Of a stretch of 61,951 bases of DNA, positions 28,151 through 37,657 are shown piece by piece. The position numbers and the translations under genes were made by a program. The notes under the pieces were generated by a model. The model was not told the origin of the DNA and searched no databases. It saw nothing but the letters and a program-made list of their open reading frames with translations. The stretch is taken from NCBI RefSeq assembly GCF_016056305.1, contig NZ_JAECZC010000032.1, positions 1 to 61,951 on the forward strand, read 5' to 3'. Each line of letters opens with the position of its first letter. The stretch's first letter is position 1. Source of the DNA: Amazonocrinis nigriterrae CENA67 (GTDB taxonomy: Bacteria; Cyanobacteriota; Cyanobacteriia; Cyanobacteriales; Nostocaceae).

Positions 28151-30097
28151 CTAAAAAGTATCTTGAGAAATATAGCCAGTTCGCAACCATTCATCCATTT
28201 CTGGGGGAGGTTGGACGCGGTGGAGTTGCGATCGCAATTCTTCTCCTTCTAAAACTTCTTTCTCCAATAGAGATTCTGCTGTTTCTACTAACAGTTCCCG
28301 ATTATTTTCGAGAATTGTGAGGGCAATATGATGTGCGCCATCGACAATTTCTTTAACCTCTTTGTCGATTTGTTCGGCAATTGTGGGACTAACTACACGT
28401 CGAGGATTGGTTAACCCTTCCAAAAACTGTTGTTGAATCTTCTCAAAGGCAATAGGGCCAAGTTTATTACTCATACCATAAAGCGTCACAAATCTATCTG
28501 CCAGTTCTGTGGCTGTTTGAATATCATCACTGGCACCAGTGGAAGTCCTACCAAAAATTAACTCTTCTGCCGATCGCCCTCCCAAAAGTGTAACGATGCG
28601 ACCGCGAATTTCATCTTCTGTCATCAAAAAGCGGTCTTCTTCTGGTAGTTGTAATGTGTAGCCCAAAGCACCTATACCACGAGGCACAACGGAGATTTTT
28701 TCCACGTTTCCAGCACCAGGCATCAGTGTCCCAATCAATGCATGTCCAACTTCGTGATAGGCGACTGTCTTTTTCTCAGTTTCATTTAGCACCCGTGACT
28801 TCTTCTCTAGTCCTGTTAAGACTCGCTCAATAGCTTCGTTAAAATCAGTCATTGTTACAGCTTCACGGTTGCTTCTAGCTGCCAAAAGTGCTGCCTCGTT
28901 CACTAGGTTGGCTAAATCTGCGCCCGCAAACCCAGGAGTTCGGGCTGCCAACTTCGATAAATCTACATTAGATGCTAGTATCACATTTTTAGCGTGGATT
29001 TTCAGAATCGCTTCCCGACCAATTTTATCTGGGCGGTCTACCACAACTTGACGGTCAAACCGACCAGGACGCAACAAGGCTCGGTCTAAAACTTCAGGAC
29101 GGTTGGTAGCAGCCAGGAGAATTACACCAGTGTTGGCATTAAAACCATCCATCTCAGAGAGTAACTGGTTGAGTGTCTGTTCTCGCTCATCATTGCCACT
29201 CATGATTGGGCCGCCGCCAGCTCGTGATTTTCCCAAAGCATCCAATTCATCAATGAAAACGATGCAAGGCGCTTGCTGCTTGGCTTGCTCAAACAAATCG
29301 CGTACCCTAGCTGCACCAAGACCGACAAATAACTCAATAAACTCCGAACCAGAAATACTAAAGAAAGGAACTCCCGCTTCGCCTGCGATCGCTTTTGCCA
29401 ATAATGTCTTTCCTGTTCCCGGAGGCCCCACCAGCAACACGCCTTTAGGAATTTTTGCTCCTAAGCGAGTATACTTGCTAGCATTTTTCAAAAAATCCAC
29501 AATCTCTTGTAATTCTACTTTGGCTTCATCTACTCCGGCCACATCGTCAAATTTAACGTGCATAGTTCCTTGTGAGTAAATGCGAGCATTGCTCTTACCA
29601 ATTTTCAACGCTGCGGGGCCACCTATCTGACTGCGACTGAGCAAAAAGCCCCAAACAGCAAAGAAAATCAGCGGTGGCAAAATCCAGCTGAGTAAAGTGG
29701 CAAACCAACCCATATTACTGGGAGCTGGCGCAGAAAATTCTACTTGATGCTGTCGCAGAAGCTTTGGTAAATCTGAATCACCAGTCACTGGTATGGTAAC
29801 AAACGTGCGTAGACGCTTTGCGTCTTGTCGTAAGACATCGCGTTGATTGTCTGGTTTGGCTGTTTGTTCTGGTTTTATTTCATACTCAATACGTTCAGAA
29901 CTGATGACAGCCCGGCTAACCTTACCAGCTTCTACCTGAGAAACAAATTCACTATAGGGTACTCTGGGATAAAGAGGTTCTCCGAAGAGAAACAAATTCA
30001 AAAATATTAGTAATGCGAACCAGAGTATTAAACTAGCCCCAAGCTGTCTAGATTCAGTTGGTTTCACGTCGCGATCGCCATCAGTGTCAACTGGCAT
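28151..30097 (-). CDS. ftsH: ATP-dependent zinc metalloprotease FtsH
   Basis: A 648-residue membrane protease that degrades damaged or unassembled membrane proteins; in cyanobacteria FtsH complexes take part in photosystem II repair. It shows a first membrane segment ([19 protein letters not shown]), a lumen/periplasm domain, a second segment (about 130-150), an AAA+ domain with Walker A GPPGTGKT near residue 225 and [10 protein letters not shown], the SRH region ending in LLRPGRFDR, and the zinc site HEVGH near residue 450. AGGAG lies 6 nt before the ATG. A heptamer repeat block sits directly upstream (30134-30228). Which of the several cyanobacterial FtsH paralogues this is cannot be told here. 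Confidence 0.97.
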   Translation of the reverse strand: MPVDTDGDRDVKPTESRQLGASLILWFALLIFLNLFLFGEPLYPRVPYSEFVSQVEAGKVSRAVISSERIEYEIKPEQTAKPDNQRDVLRQDAKRLRTFVTIPVTGDSDLPKLLRQHQVEFSAPAPSNMGWFATLLSWILPPLIFFAVWGFLLSRSQIGGPAALKIGKSNARIYSQGTMHVKFDDVAGVDEAKVELQEIVDFLKNASKYTRLGAKIPKGVLLVGPPGTGKTLLAKAIAGEAGVPFFSISGSEFIELFVGLGAARVRDLFEQAKQQAPCIVFIDELDALGKSRAGGGPIMSGNDEREQTLNQLLSEMDGFNANTGVILLAATNRPEVLDRALLRPGRFDRQVVVDRPDKIGREAILKIHAKNVILASNVDLSKLAARTPGFAGADLANLVNEAALLAARSNREAVTMTDFNEAIERVLTGLEKKSRVLNETEKKTVAYHEVGHALIGTLMPGAGNVEKISVVPRGIGALGYTLQLPEEDRFLMTEDEIRGRIVTLLGGRSAEELIFGRTSTGASDDIQTATELADRFVTLYGMSNKLGPIAFEKIQQQFLEGLTNPRRVVSPTIAEQIDKEVKEIVDGAHHIALTILENNRELLVETAESLLEKEVLEGEELRSQLHRVQPPPEMDEWLRTGYISQDTF

Positions 30098-30133
30098 AAT
30101 TGCTCCTATTAATTATTCAGTTAACAGTCAGTA

Positions 30134-30228
30134 GTCAGTGGTCAGTGGTCAGTGGTCAGTGGTCAGTGGTCAGTGGTCAGTGGTCAGTGGTCAGTGGTCA
30201 GTGGTCAGTGGTCAGTGGTCAGTGGTCA
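30134..30228. repeat. 7-bp tandem repeat (GTCAGTG)n
   Basis: About 13-14 near-perfect heptamers in a row. Such short tandemly repeated repetitive sequences are characteristic of heterocyst-forming cyanobacteria. The array lies between the phosphoribosyltransferase stop and the ftsH start, both on the minus strand, so it falls in the ftsH 5' region. Confidence 0.95.
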
Positions 30229-30240
30229 TGAGAAAATTAC

Positions 30241-30897
30241 TTACTTACTGATCACAGTTGATCGCTTTGCCAATAAATCGCGTACTTCTTGGTCGCTGGT
30301 TTGCGAGAAGTCTTCATACCAAAGACCGATCGCATACATTGGTTCGGGTGTTGTCAAACAAATCACTTCGTCTACTTCGGCTCGTAATTGTTCGCAAGTT
30401 GTGGCGGGTGCGACTGGAACTGCTACAACAATTCGCTGGGTTTGCTGCGATTGTAATACGGCAATGGCAGCACGCATGGTTGAACTAGTGGCAATACCAT
30501 CATCTATTAAAATCACGGTGCGATTTTTGACTTCAGCATGGGGGCGATCGCCACCATAGGCGCGATCGCGACGCTGTAATTCCCGCAATTCTTTAGCAGC
30601 CACTTCCTCAATGGTACGGTGGTCGATGCCCAAGGAATCCACAACTTCAGAATTTAACACCCTAGCGCCAAAAGAGGCGATTGCACCCATTGCCAGTTCT
30701 TCATGAGCGGGAACGCCAAGTTTTCTCACCAAACAAATGTCTAATGGTACATTCAGTGCCTTTGCTACTTCAAAGGCTACTGGCACACCACCACGGGGTA
30801 AACCTAACACCAATACATCTGTACGGTTGGCGTAGGCTGTTAGATGCTTTGCTAACATTTGACCAGCTTCAGTGCGATTGCGGAATTTAATAGTCAT
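30241..30897 (-). CDS. phosphoribosyltransferase-domain protein
   Basis: A 218-residue protein with a type I phosphoribosyltransferase fold. LGLPRGGVPVAFEVAKAL lies near the start, and the PRPP-binding loop is VILIDDGIATSSTMRA, where family members more often have ATGAT. Related proteins of this group are often annotated only as putative phosphoribosyltransferases, and the accepted base is unknown. The Met at 30897 was chosen because AGGTG lies 9 nt upstream; the frame extends to 30936. It lies upstream of ftsH on the same strand, separated by the heptamer repeat block. Confidence 0.88.
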   Translation of the reverse strand: MTIKFRNRTEAGQMLAKHLTAYANRTDVLVLGLPRGGVPVAFEVAKALNVPLDICLVRKLGVPAHEELAMGAIASFGARVLNSEVVDSLGIDHRTIEEVAAKELRELQRRDRAYGGDRPHAEVKNRTVILIDDGIATSSTMRAAIAVLQSQQTQRIVVAVPVAPATTCEQLRAEVDEVICLTTPEPMYAIGLWYEDFSQTSDQEVRDLLAKRSTVISK

Positions 30898-31365
30898 AAT
30901 TAACACCTGTTGAGGATGAAGGCAAAGTGAATCCAAATACTTTGCGGTTAACTATGTTCATCCGTTCTGTAAAACCTACCCAAAGCTATACACTGTTTCC
31001 TATTCCCTATTCCCTACCCCGTTGGGCGAAGCCGTTCCCGTTCGCGCAGCGTCTTTGTTAGGAGAAGAGTAGGGGTTTGTTGATAGCTCTAGGTCGTTAT
31101 GATTACTTTTGAGAGGTTAATCTCCTTAAAACAATGACATAGCAGTATCTCTATGTCTAACTTAAAATATAATTTTGAGTAACTTGTGAGTCTTGGTGGC
31201 AATGTCCTGTTAATTGCAACAAAAATTAATTAAGCTGTCGCGCCTACAAGTTGCACCATTTTTATTGTAGATAAAAGCTTCACACCCTCTCCCTTTCTCC
31301 CCTGCTCCCCTGCTGTCTCAATGTGCAAATTAAATGCTTAACAGCTTATAATTTTTGCGTTATGG
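30898..31365. other. gene-free region
   Basis: About 470 bp without a supported gene. It holds short C- and G-rich repeat words (CCCTATTCCCTACCCC near 31004; CTCCCCTGCTCCCCTGC near 31297). No promoter could be assigned with confidence for the leftward phosphoribosyltransferase gene. Confidence 0.5.
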
Positions 31366-32955
31366 TCAAGACTCAGGTCTTGTAAAAGCTGCTCCTCCTG
31401 GCAAAGACTGTGGGGCCAAGGTCATTACCGACATGAGAGTTAACTGCATCAGTTCCACATACGCCTCGATGTCAACTTGATCAGACAAAAGCATATCTCG
31501 ATAATCTTGCTTAATCTGACGCAATTTCTGGAGAGCAACATCTGGATCGGTCTGCAAGGTTGCCTGCCATTCATCTAGCAGCAATAAGGTATCCATGACA
31601 AACTTTCTGCGCTGCTTTTCTAAAATCAAGCGGCACTCGTCAGCAAATGTCTGCGTTTTTTGTTGCAGTTGCTCGTAAATTTCTGTTGTCACTGCTCCAT
31701 CGATAAACCTTAATCGATGCTCCTGTCTTAAATCTTCTATTCCTTTCAATGCCTCTTGAGGATTTTCTGCCAACAATTTCTTAAGTTCAGCAACTCGGTT
31801 AACAGTTGTCCCCAGCAACTTTTGAGAACTTTGCTTGCGCCACTGTCTGACTACTAATCCCATAGCACTGGTGAACAGTAAAATAAACACCCCAGATTGC
31901 AGGTCACTATTTTTTTGCCAATAACGAATAAAAGCTGCACGCGGGTCTCCATCCTCAAATACCTCCTGTGCTGCTGGGTGAACGTAAAATAATCCCTTTC
32001 GTAGCGGTTCGGAAGATTCTGTATTCTGAAGTTCTGGATAAAACTCTGAGTAAGTTCGAGCTGTGGAGATAATTGACCAAGTAACCAGTCCTACCTTATG
32101 TCCATCCATATTAGGACGAGTGACCAGAACTGCAGCTGTTGAAATAGTTGATACGTCCTGTTCTGGAACAGATGGCCGTGAAGCGTAAGTTCCCATCGGC
32201 AATGTTGCGGTTTGATAGGAACCAGGCTCAAGAACGATCAAGTTATTGATTAAACTTTGTTGAATAGGGATTATCCTGAGATTAGGATTATTTATAAATT
32301 GTTGCCGCAGCTTTTGATTCGCACCGAGACTTCCTACGTAGGCGATCGCATCTAGCTGACTAGCGTTCAATTTCTTAAACGCTGTATCAAAGTCCGAAGC
32401 ATCCTCTTGAATTTTCAACTTGTCGGCTTTGATCAGTTGGCTGGTAGTAAAGCTAATGCCGCTACCAGGTGTACCAATAGCCACTCGCTTACCTTCAAGA
32501 TCAGCAAAACTCCTCAGCCCTGAGTCCTTTCGGGCGATAATATGTACATACTCATTAGCTAAAATTGCTACTGCTTGGATTTTTCCCTGCCGCATTGCCT
32601 GGCTTGCAATATCCAACTGCACCAGAGCAAAATCCACTTGACCTGACAGCAGACGTTGTAGATTTTCACGGGAACCCTGCGAGTCGAGATTGCGAACTTT
32701 TAATCCTACCGTTGTCTGAGTAGAATGGCTAATTTGTTCGCCTACGCGGTTATAAAAGCCACCAGCAGTGCCACTGGACAATGAAACACTATCCGGCTGA
32801 ACACTACAACTGCTCAAAACCGATATCACAGTGCCACTTGCTAAACCACCGAAAATTATAACAATTGCTCTAGGACAACGCCTAGATTTCAATAATGAGC
32901 CAAAAGAACTAACTAATTGCTTTGACCAGCTTTGCTTACCAGACAGTTCGGACAC
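31366..32955 (-). CDS. TAXI-family solute-binding lipoprotein with C-terminal cytoplasmic domain
   Basis: A 529-residue protein. A basic N-terminus and hydrophobic stretch end in the lipobox VLSSC (Cys50). The TAXI-type periplasmic binding domain follows (SLSSGTAGGFYNRVGEQI, DFALVQLDIA, LEGKRVAIGTPGSGISFTT, STISTAAVLVTR). A single membrane segment lies near residues 355-372 (GVFILLFTSAMGLVV), and a C-terminal helical, probably coiled-coil domain makes up the rest. No TRAP permease gene is adjacent, so it may act as a sensor or with a distant partner rather than as a transporter component. The start is GTG with AGGAG 4 nt upstream. Confidence 0.87.
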   Translation of the reverse strand: MSELSGKQSWSKQLVSSFGSLLKSRRCPRAIVIIFGGLASGTVISVLSSCSVQPDSVSLSSGTAGGFYNRVGEQISHSTQTTVGLKVRNLDSQGSRENLQRLLSGQVDFALVQLDIASQAMRQGKIQAVAILANEYVHIIARKDSGLRSFADLEGKRVAIGTPGSGISFTTSQLIKADKLKIQEDASDFDTAFKKLNASQLDAIAYVGSLGANQKLRQQFINNPNLRIIPIQQSLINNLIVLEPGSYQTATLPMGTYASRPSVPEQDVSTISTAAVLVTRPNMDGHKVGLVTWSIISTARTYSEFYPELQNTESSEPLRKGLFYVHPAAQEVFEDGDPRAAFIRYWQKNSDLQSGVFILLFTSAMGLVVRQWRKQSSQKLLGTTVNRVAELKKLLAENPQEALKGIEDLRQEHRLRFIDGAVTTEIYEQLQQKTQTFADECRLILEKQRRKFVMDTLLLLDEWQATLQTDPDVALQKLRQIKQDYRDMLLSDQVDIEAYVELMQLTLMSVMTLAPQSLPGGAAFTRPES

Positions 32956-33128
32956 TTTTCTCCTGCGGTCTACACCGACCGCTTTCTCTTAATGAAAAAA
33001 ATTTCAGGGTTACACTTCAGCAATATCATTTATTTGTTGTGTATCCTTACTTTCATAGAGTTTAATTTAGGCAGTTGGAAATTTGCAATACAATGATTGG
33101 AAATTGGTGATTGGGAATTGGATTCTAC

Positions 33129-33260
33129 TAGCCTGCCAAAAAGATTTTGACAGGCACAGGGATTGGGTAAGGGGAAAAGGGGCGCATGTTTTTAATTTCT
33201 TTCCCTTTCCCCTTTTCCCTTTAAGCGGTCTCCAAGAGTCAAAATTTGCGTGGTGAACTA
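33129..33260. mobile_element. 132-bp MITE, copy 1 (4-bp target duplication CTAC)
   Basis: The element begins TAGCCTGCCA and ends TGGTGAACTA, with imperfect inverted termini that share the ATTTTGAC core further in. It is flanked by CTAC at 33125-33128 and 33261-33264. The same sequence occurs at 53978-54109 flanked by CTAG. No transposase is encoded; the body is G+A/C+T-rich. Confidence 0.85.
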
Positions 33261-33282
33261 CTACTATTAGTCTCACATCTGG

Positions 33283-33336
33283 CCCACTACCCATCACCCA
33301 CTACCCATTACCCATTACCCAGTCCCCAGTCCCTTG
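33283..33336. repeat. 7-bp tandem repeats (CCCACTA/CCCATTA)
   Basis: A run of heptamers such as CCCACTACCCATCACCCACT and ACCCATTACCCATTACCC, of the STRR type. It lies upstream of the CBS-GGDEF-EAL gene. Confidence 0.85.
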
Positions 33337-33418
33337 ATTACAAATTTGGCAAATCTACTGTTTGAAGTACAGTGGTGCAACGGGCATTATAGTCTGAGAA
33401 ATTCTAAATTTTGCACGA

Positions 33419-36400
33419 ATGTTCATACCTTCCACTGCTTTGACAGAAGCTGAGTTGGAATCAGCAATTGTTCGTAACCCACTGATTGTGTCACCTGATA
33501 CATCAGTGATGGCAGCAATCGCCCAGATGAGTGGCATTCGTGCTATGTGTTCATCTTCAAGAGAGGCAGATACTGAAATTGCAGCCCTACACCTGGAAGC
33601 ACGTTCGAGTTGTGTATTGATTGTGGATAACAATGAATTATTAGGTATTTTTACTGAAAGAGATGTGGTTCGCCTCAGTTATCAGAAGCGATCGCTAGAC
33701 AATCTGGCAATCAGTGAGGTAATGGCACATCCAGTTATTACTTTACAGCAATCTGCATTTACCAATCTCTTTCTGGTGGTGAATCTGCTCCAGCAATATC
33801 AAATTCGCCATTTGCCTCTGCTCAATGAGCAAAACGAAATTGTTGGGCTACTGACCCATGAGAGTTTGCGACAAGTATCACGTCCAATAGATTTGCTACA
33901 TCTACGCCTTGTAGCAGATGTAATGACCTCTCAAGTAATTTGTGCTGCTCCCAGTGTTTCGATGCTGACGATTACTCACCTCATGGCGGAATATCGGGTG
34001 AGTTCAGTAGTGCTGGTGGAAGAACGTGTACAACAGACACAAGGAAAACTTTTACAAATACCAATTGGCATTGTCACAGAGCGAGATATCGTACAATTTC
34101 AAGCATTGCAACTAGATTTTGAGCATCAAAAAGCACAGGCTGTCATGAGTACACCAGTTTTCTCAGTCAGTCCTAATGACTCTCTGTGGATGGTTCAACA
34201 GGTGATGCGGCAATACTTGGTGAAGCGAGTAGTGGTAGTTGGTAGGCAAGGAGAGTTGTTGGGGATTGTAACTCAAACTAGTATTCTCAAAGTACTCAAT
34301 CCTCTGGAGTTAACTTACTTAATTGAAGCATTAGAACATCGGGTGTGTCGATTAGAAGCGGAGAAACTAGAACTGTTGCAAAATCGCAATGCCGAATTAG
34401 AAAAGCAAGTTCAAGAGCGTACAGCTACCCTCAAAGCAAAAGCAGAACGGGAGCGATTAATTACAAAGATTGCTACGCAAATCCGTTCTTCGTTGAACCT
34501 ACAGAATATTCTCGAAACTACAGTTGCGGAAGTGCGATCGCTCTTAAAGTGCGATCGCGCTGCCATCTGGCAATTCCAAGTTGACTGGAGCTTAGTTGTG
34601 GTTGCTGAATCCGTGAATCATGGTTATGTTTCTTACTTGGGTAAATTAATTGACGATACTTGTTTTGGGTCTAATTGGGCTGCGACTTATCGTCCTGAAC
34701 GGACTCGTGTTGTCTGTGATATCTACACCACACAGATGAGCGATTGTCACCGCCAACTCCTAGAAAAATTGCAAACTCGCGCCAAAATTTTGGTGCCAAT
34801 TATCGAAGGTAACAATTTGTGGGGATTGTTGAACGTTGTTGAAAGCCATGCACCTCGACAGTGGCAAGTTGAAGAAATCACTTTATTACAACAGCTTTCG
34901 ACTCAACTGGCGATCGCTATCCAACAAGCTACTGCATATGAAAAACTGCAAACAGAACTAGCAGAACGACAACGAACAGAAGCACATCTACGGCAAAGCG
35001 AACAACGATATGCTTCTTTAGCCGCCGCCGCTCCAGTAGGTATTTTCCGCACCGATGCTCAAGGAAACTGTGTTTACGTTAATGAACGCTGGTGTAAGAT
35101 TACTGGACTGACTCCCGAAGAAGCCAACGCAAATGGATGGGTTAAAGGACTTCACCCCAATGACCGAGAACAAGTTTCAACTGAGTGGTATTCTGCTGCT
35201 TTGGAAAATCGTCCTTTTCAGCTAGAGTATCGATTTCAACAACCTAACGGCACGGTGAGTTGGGTATTTGGACAGGCTGTTGCGGAGTATGATGTAGCAG
35301 GAAACATTACAGGCTATGTGGGCACAATCACTGATATTAGCGATCGCAAACATGCAGAACAACAACTCATCTACAACGCGCTGCATGATGCTCTCACAGA
35401 CTTACCCAACCGTAACCTGCTAATGGAACGGCTGGAATTAGCTATTAACCGAGCCAAGCGAATTGAAAATTATCATTTCGCAGTTTTGTTTCTCGATATG
35501 GATCGGTTCAAAATCATTAATGATAGCTTGGGACATTTAGCAGGAGATCAATTACTAACTATCATTGCCCAAAAGCTAAAATCTAAAATTCGTGCAGTCG
35601 ATTTAGCAGCTCGCTTGGGTGGCGATGAATTTGTAATTTTGCTGGAAAACCTAGCAGGAATTGAAGAAGCAATTGTAGTTGCTGAGAGGATTTTAGCAGA
35701 ATTTCAAGCTCCATTAATGCTCAATGGCTATGAAGTTTTTATTACTACGAGTATTGGTATTGTTTTCGGAAAAGATAATTATCATCAAGCCTCGGATTTA
35801 CTGCGAGATTCAGATATTGCCATGTATCGAGCCAAAGCTCAAGGTAAAAGCTGCTATAAAATCTTTGATAGTCAGATGCACACTCAAGCACTCATCCGAC
35901 TCAATTTAGAAAATGACTTGCGTAAGGCTTTGGAACGACAGGAGTTTATTGTCTACTATCAGCCAATTATTGATATCAATCATAACCATCTGATTGGGTT
36001 TGAGGCGTTGGCGCGTTGGCAACATCCTACCCTCGGATTTATGACTCCAGGAGAATTTATGCCCATAGCTGAAGAAACAGGGCTGATTGTGCTTTTAGAT
36101 AGCTTGATACTCTACACTGCTTGTCAGCAAATTGTAACCTGGCAAACTCAGTTTTGTAATCAATTTCGGCTCAAGCTGAGCGTTAATCTTTCAGTTCAAG
36201 ACCTTCGCCAACCCTCTTTAGTTAAGGATATAAAACACATTCTGACTCAGACAGGCTTAGATGGTCACTGTTTAACTATCGAAATTACGGAGGGTATACT
36301 AATTGAGAATATTATTGAAACACTCAAAATCTTAGAGCAGTTAAAAGCACTAGGAATCCAAATCAGCATTGATGATTTTGGTACTGGTTATTCATCGCTC

Positions 36401-36682
36401 AATTATCTACATCGATTCCCTGTTGATACCTTAAAAATTGATCGTTCTTTTATTCATCACATGCAGGAAGGTAGCCGGAATTATCAAGTTGTCAAAACTA
36501 TAATCACACTCAGCAATCAACTCGGATTAGAAGTTGTGGCAGAAGGTATTGAAACACAACAGCAGCTTCAATGGTTACAGGAGTTAGGATGTGAATTTGG
36601 TCAAGGTTTTTTGTTTTCTCGACCTCGAGCAGCTGATGAGATTGAAGCAATATTTTTGACAGAAAAAATGGAAAAACTATAA
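33419..36682 (+). CDS. CBS - GAF - PAS - GGDEF - EAL cyclic-di-GMP enzyme
   Basis: A 1087-residue cytoplasmic signalling protein. Residues ~10-300 hold CBS motifs (GIFTERDVVRLS, GIVTERDIVQFQ, GIVTQTSILKVL), which usually bind adenine nucleotides. A coiled segment, a GAF domain (~330-490) and a PAS domain with PAC (~515-640) follow. The diguanylate cyclase domain has an intact GGDEF near residue 733, and the phosphodiesterase domain has EAL in IGFEALARW near 860 and DDFGTGYSSL. Both catalytic signatures are intact, so it could make and break cyclic-di-GMP; which activity prevails cannot be read from sequence. No membrane segment is seen. It is transcribed alone. Confidence 0.95.
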   Translation: MFIPSTALTEAELESAIVRNPLIVSPDTSVMAAIAQMSGIRAMCSSSREADTEIAALHLEARSSCVLIVDNNELLGIFTERDVVRLSYQKRSLDNLAISEVMAHPVITLQQSAFTNLFLVVNLLQQYQIRHLPLLNEQNEIVGLLTHESLRQVSRPIDLLHLRLVADVMTSQVICAAPSVSMLTITHLMAEYRVSSVVLVEERVQQTQGKLLQIPIGIVTERDIVQFQALQLDFEHQKAQAVMSTPVFSVSPNDSLWMVQQVMRQYLVKRVVVVGRQGELLGIVTQTSILKVLNPLELTYLIEALEHRVCRLEAEKLELLQNRNAELEKQVQERTATLKAKAERERLITKIATQIRSSLNLQNILETTVAEVRSLLKCDRAAIWQFQVDWSLVVVAESVNHGYVSYLGKLIDDTCFGSNWAATYRPERTRVVCDIYTTQMSDCHRQLLEKLQTRAKILVPIIEGNNLWGLLNVVESHAPRQWQVEEITLLQQLSTQLAIAIQQATAYEKLQTELAERQRTEAHLRQSEQRYASLAAAAPVGIFRTDAQGNCVYVNERWCKITGLTPEEANANGWVKGLHPNDREQVSTEWYSAALENRPFQLEYRFQQPNGTVSWVFGQAVAEYDVAGNITGYVGTITDISDRKHAEQQLIYNALHDALTDLPNRNLLMERLELAINRAKRIENYHFAVLFLDMDRFKIINDSLGHLAGDQLLTIIAQKLKSKIRAVDLAARLGGDEFVILLENLAGIEEAIVVAERILAEFQAPLMLNGYEVFITTSIGIVFGKDNYHQASDLLRDSDIAMYRAKAQGKSCYKIFDSQMHTQALIRLNLENDLRKALERQEFIVYYQPIIDINHNHLIGFEALARWQHPTLGFMTPGEFMPIAEETGLIVLLDSLILYTACQQIVTWQTQFCNQFRLKLSVNLSVQDLRQPSLVKDIKHILTQTGLDGHCLTIEITEGILIENIIETLKILEQLKALGIQISIDDFGTGYSSLNYLHRFPVDTLKIDRSFIHHMQEGSRNYQVVKTIITLSNQLGLEVVAEGIETQQQLQWLQELGCEFGQGFLFSRPRAADEIEAIFLTEKMEKL

Positions 36683-36940
36683 TAATTTAAATTTTTTAAA
36701 ACTTCCTGATGAAAGTAATCAAATAATGACACAGAACGACCAGACAAATAAAGTGATTGTGCAAATTGAATGTGTTTTAGCTGAATTGAAATTATTTTTT
36801 ATTGGACTGGCGCCCTGCTTGAATAAACATTCGAGTAGATAGCGATAAAAAAACATGGGGCCAAATGTACCAAAAAAAGCCCCACCAATAAATTACCCCA
36901 CACCCCACACCCTACCCCCCACACCCTGTTGATGAATTCT

Positions 36941-37516
36941 TCACTGGCTGAGGGTCTTTTCAATGCGGCGGTCAGGAATCAGCCACATAACTGCAACCAT
37001 AATGTACAATGCACAGGCAAACCACGAGTTGACAAAGGCACACGGAATTGCTATGGCATAGAATACCACCGATACCTTTCCTTTGAAGTCTGCACCTAGT
37101 GCGATCGCTAGAACAGAATCTTTACCGTGGTGAGAAATCAGGCTCCGGGTCAGAATGAAGTAAGCTATTGCAGCACACAATAGTACGATACCATAAAGTG
37201 CAACTGGCAAGGCGCTAAAGTGGTTCTCACCCATCCAGCCTGTGACAAAAGGAATTAACGACAACCAGAACAGCAAATGCAGATTAGCCCAAAGGATACG
37301 ACCATTAACATGGCGGATCGCCTGTAGCAAGTGATGGTGATTGTTCCAGTAGATACCAAGAAAAACAAAACTCAGCACATAGCTGAGCAATACCGGAATC
37401 AGCGGACGCAGTGCAGCCAAATCAGACCCATGCGGTACCTTCAGTTCCAGCACCATGATAGTAATGATGATAGCGAGTACGCCATCGCTAAATGCTTCTA
37501 ACCTGCCTTTCCCCAT
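36941..37516 (-). CDS. TMEM175-family (DUF1211) potassium channel-like protein
   Basis: A 191-residue protein with six membrane segments. The N-terminal signature RLEAFSDGVLAIIITIMVLEL matches the FSDG...T motif that forms the pore gate in bacterial TMEM175 channels. The rest is hydrophobic with HHHLL after the second helix and short loops, as in the family. The frame extends to 37561, but the ATG at 37516 has AAGGAG upstream and begins at the family N-terminus. A role in potassium transport is inferred from the family. Neighbours give no added hint. Confidence 0.88.
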   Translation of the reverse strand: MGKGRLEAFSDGVLAIIITIMVLELKVPHGSDLAALRPLIPVLLSYVLSFVFLGIYWNNHHHLLQAIRHVNGRILWANLHLLFWLSLIPFVTGWMGENHFSALPVALYGIVLLCAAIAYFILTRSLISHHGKDSVLAIALGADFKGKVSVVFYAIAIPCAFVNSWFACALYIMVAVMWLIPDRRIEKTLSQ

Positions 37517-37657
37517 CTGTGTACGTACTCCTTCTCTGCTTACTTGAGAGCAAATAAGCATAGCTTAAATTAAAAGCGATCGCTTCGCCAATGGCAAAAG
37601 CGATCGCTTGAACTGGGGACTGAGGATATAGAATTTAAACCAGTACACAGTTAACAC

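Noticed and set aside
27871-28194. Minus-strand 107-codon frame next to ftsH
   Set aside because: It overlaps the ftsH 3' end and a transposon-end word; no family signature was seen.
30152-30559. Plus-strand frame starting in the heptamer repeat (VVSGQWS repeats)
   Set aside because: It is antisense to the phosphoribosyltransferase gene and its repeats come from the GTCAGTG tandem array.
33067-33297. Minus-strand frame with VVHHANFDSWRPLKGKRG, repeated at 53925-54167
   Set aside because: The shared peptide is the translation of the 132-bp MITE; flanking sequence differs and no gene is supported.
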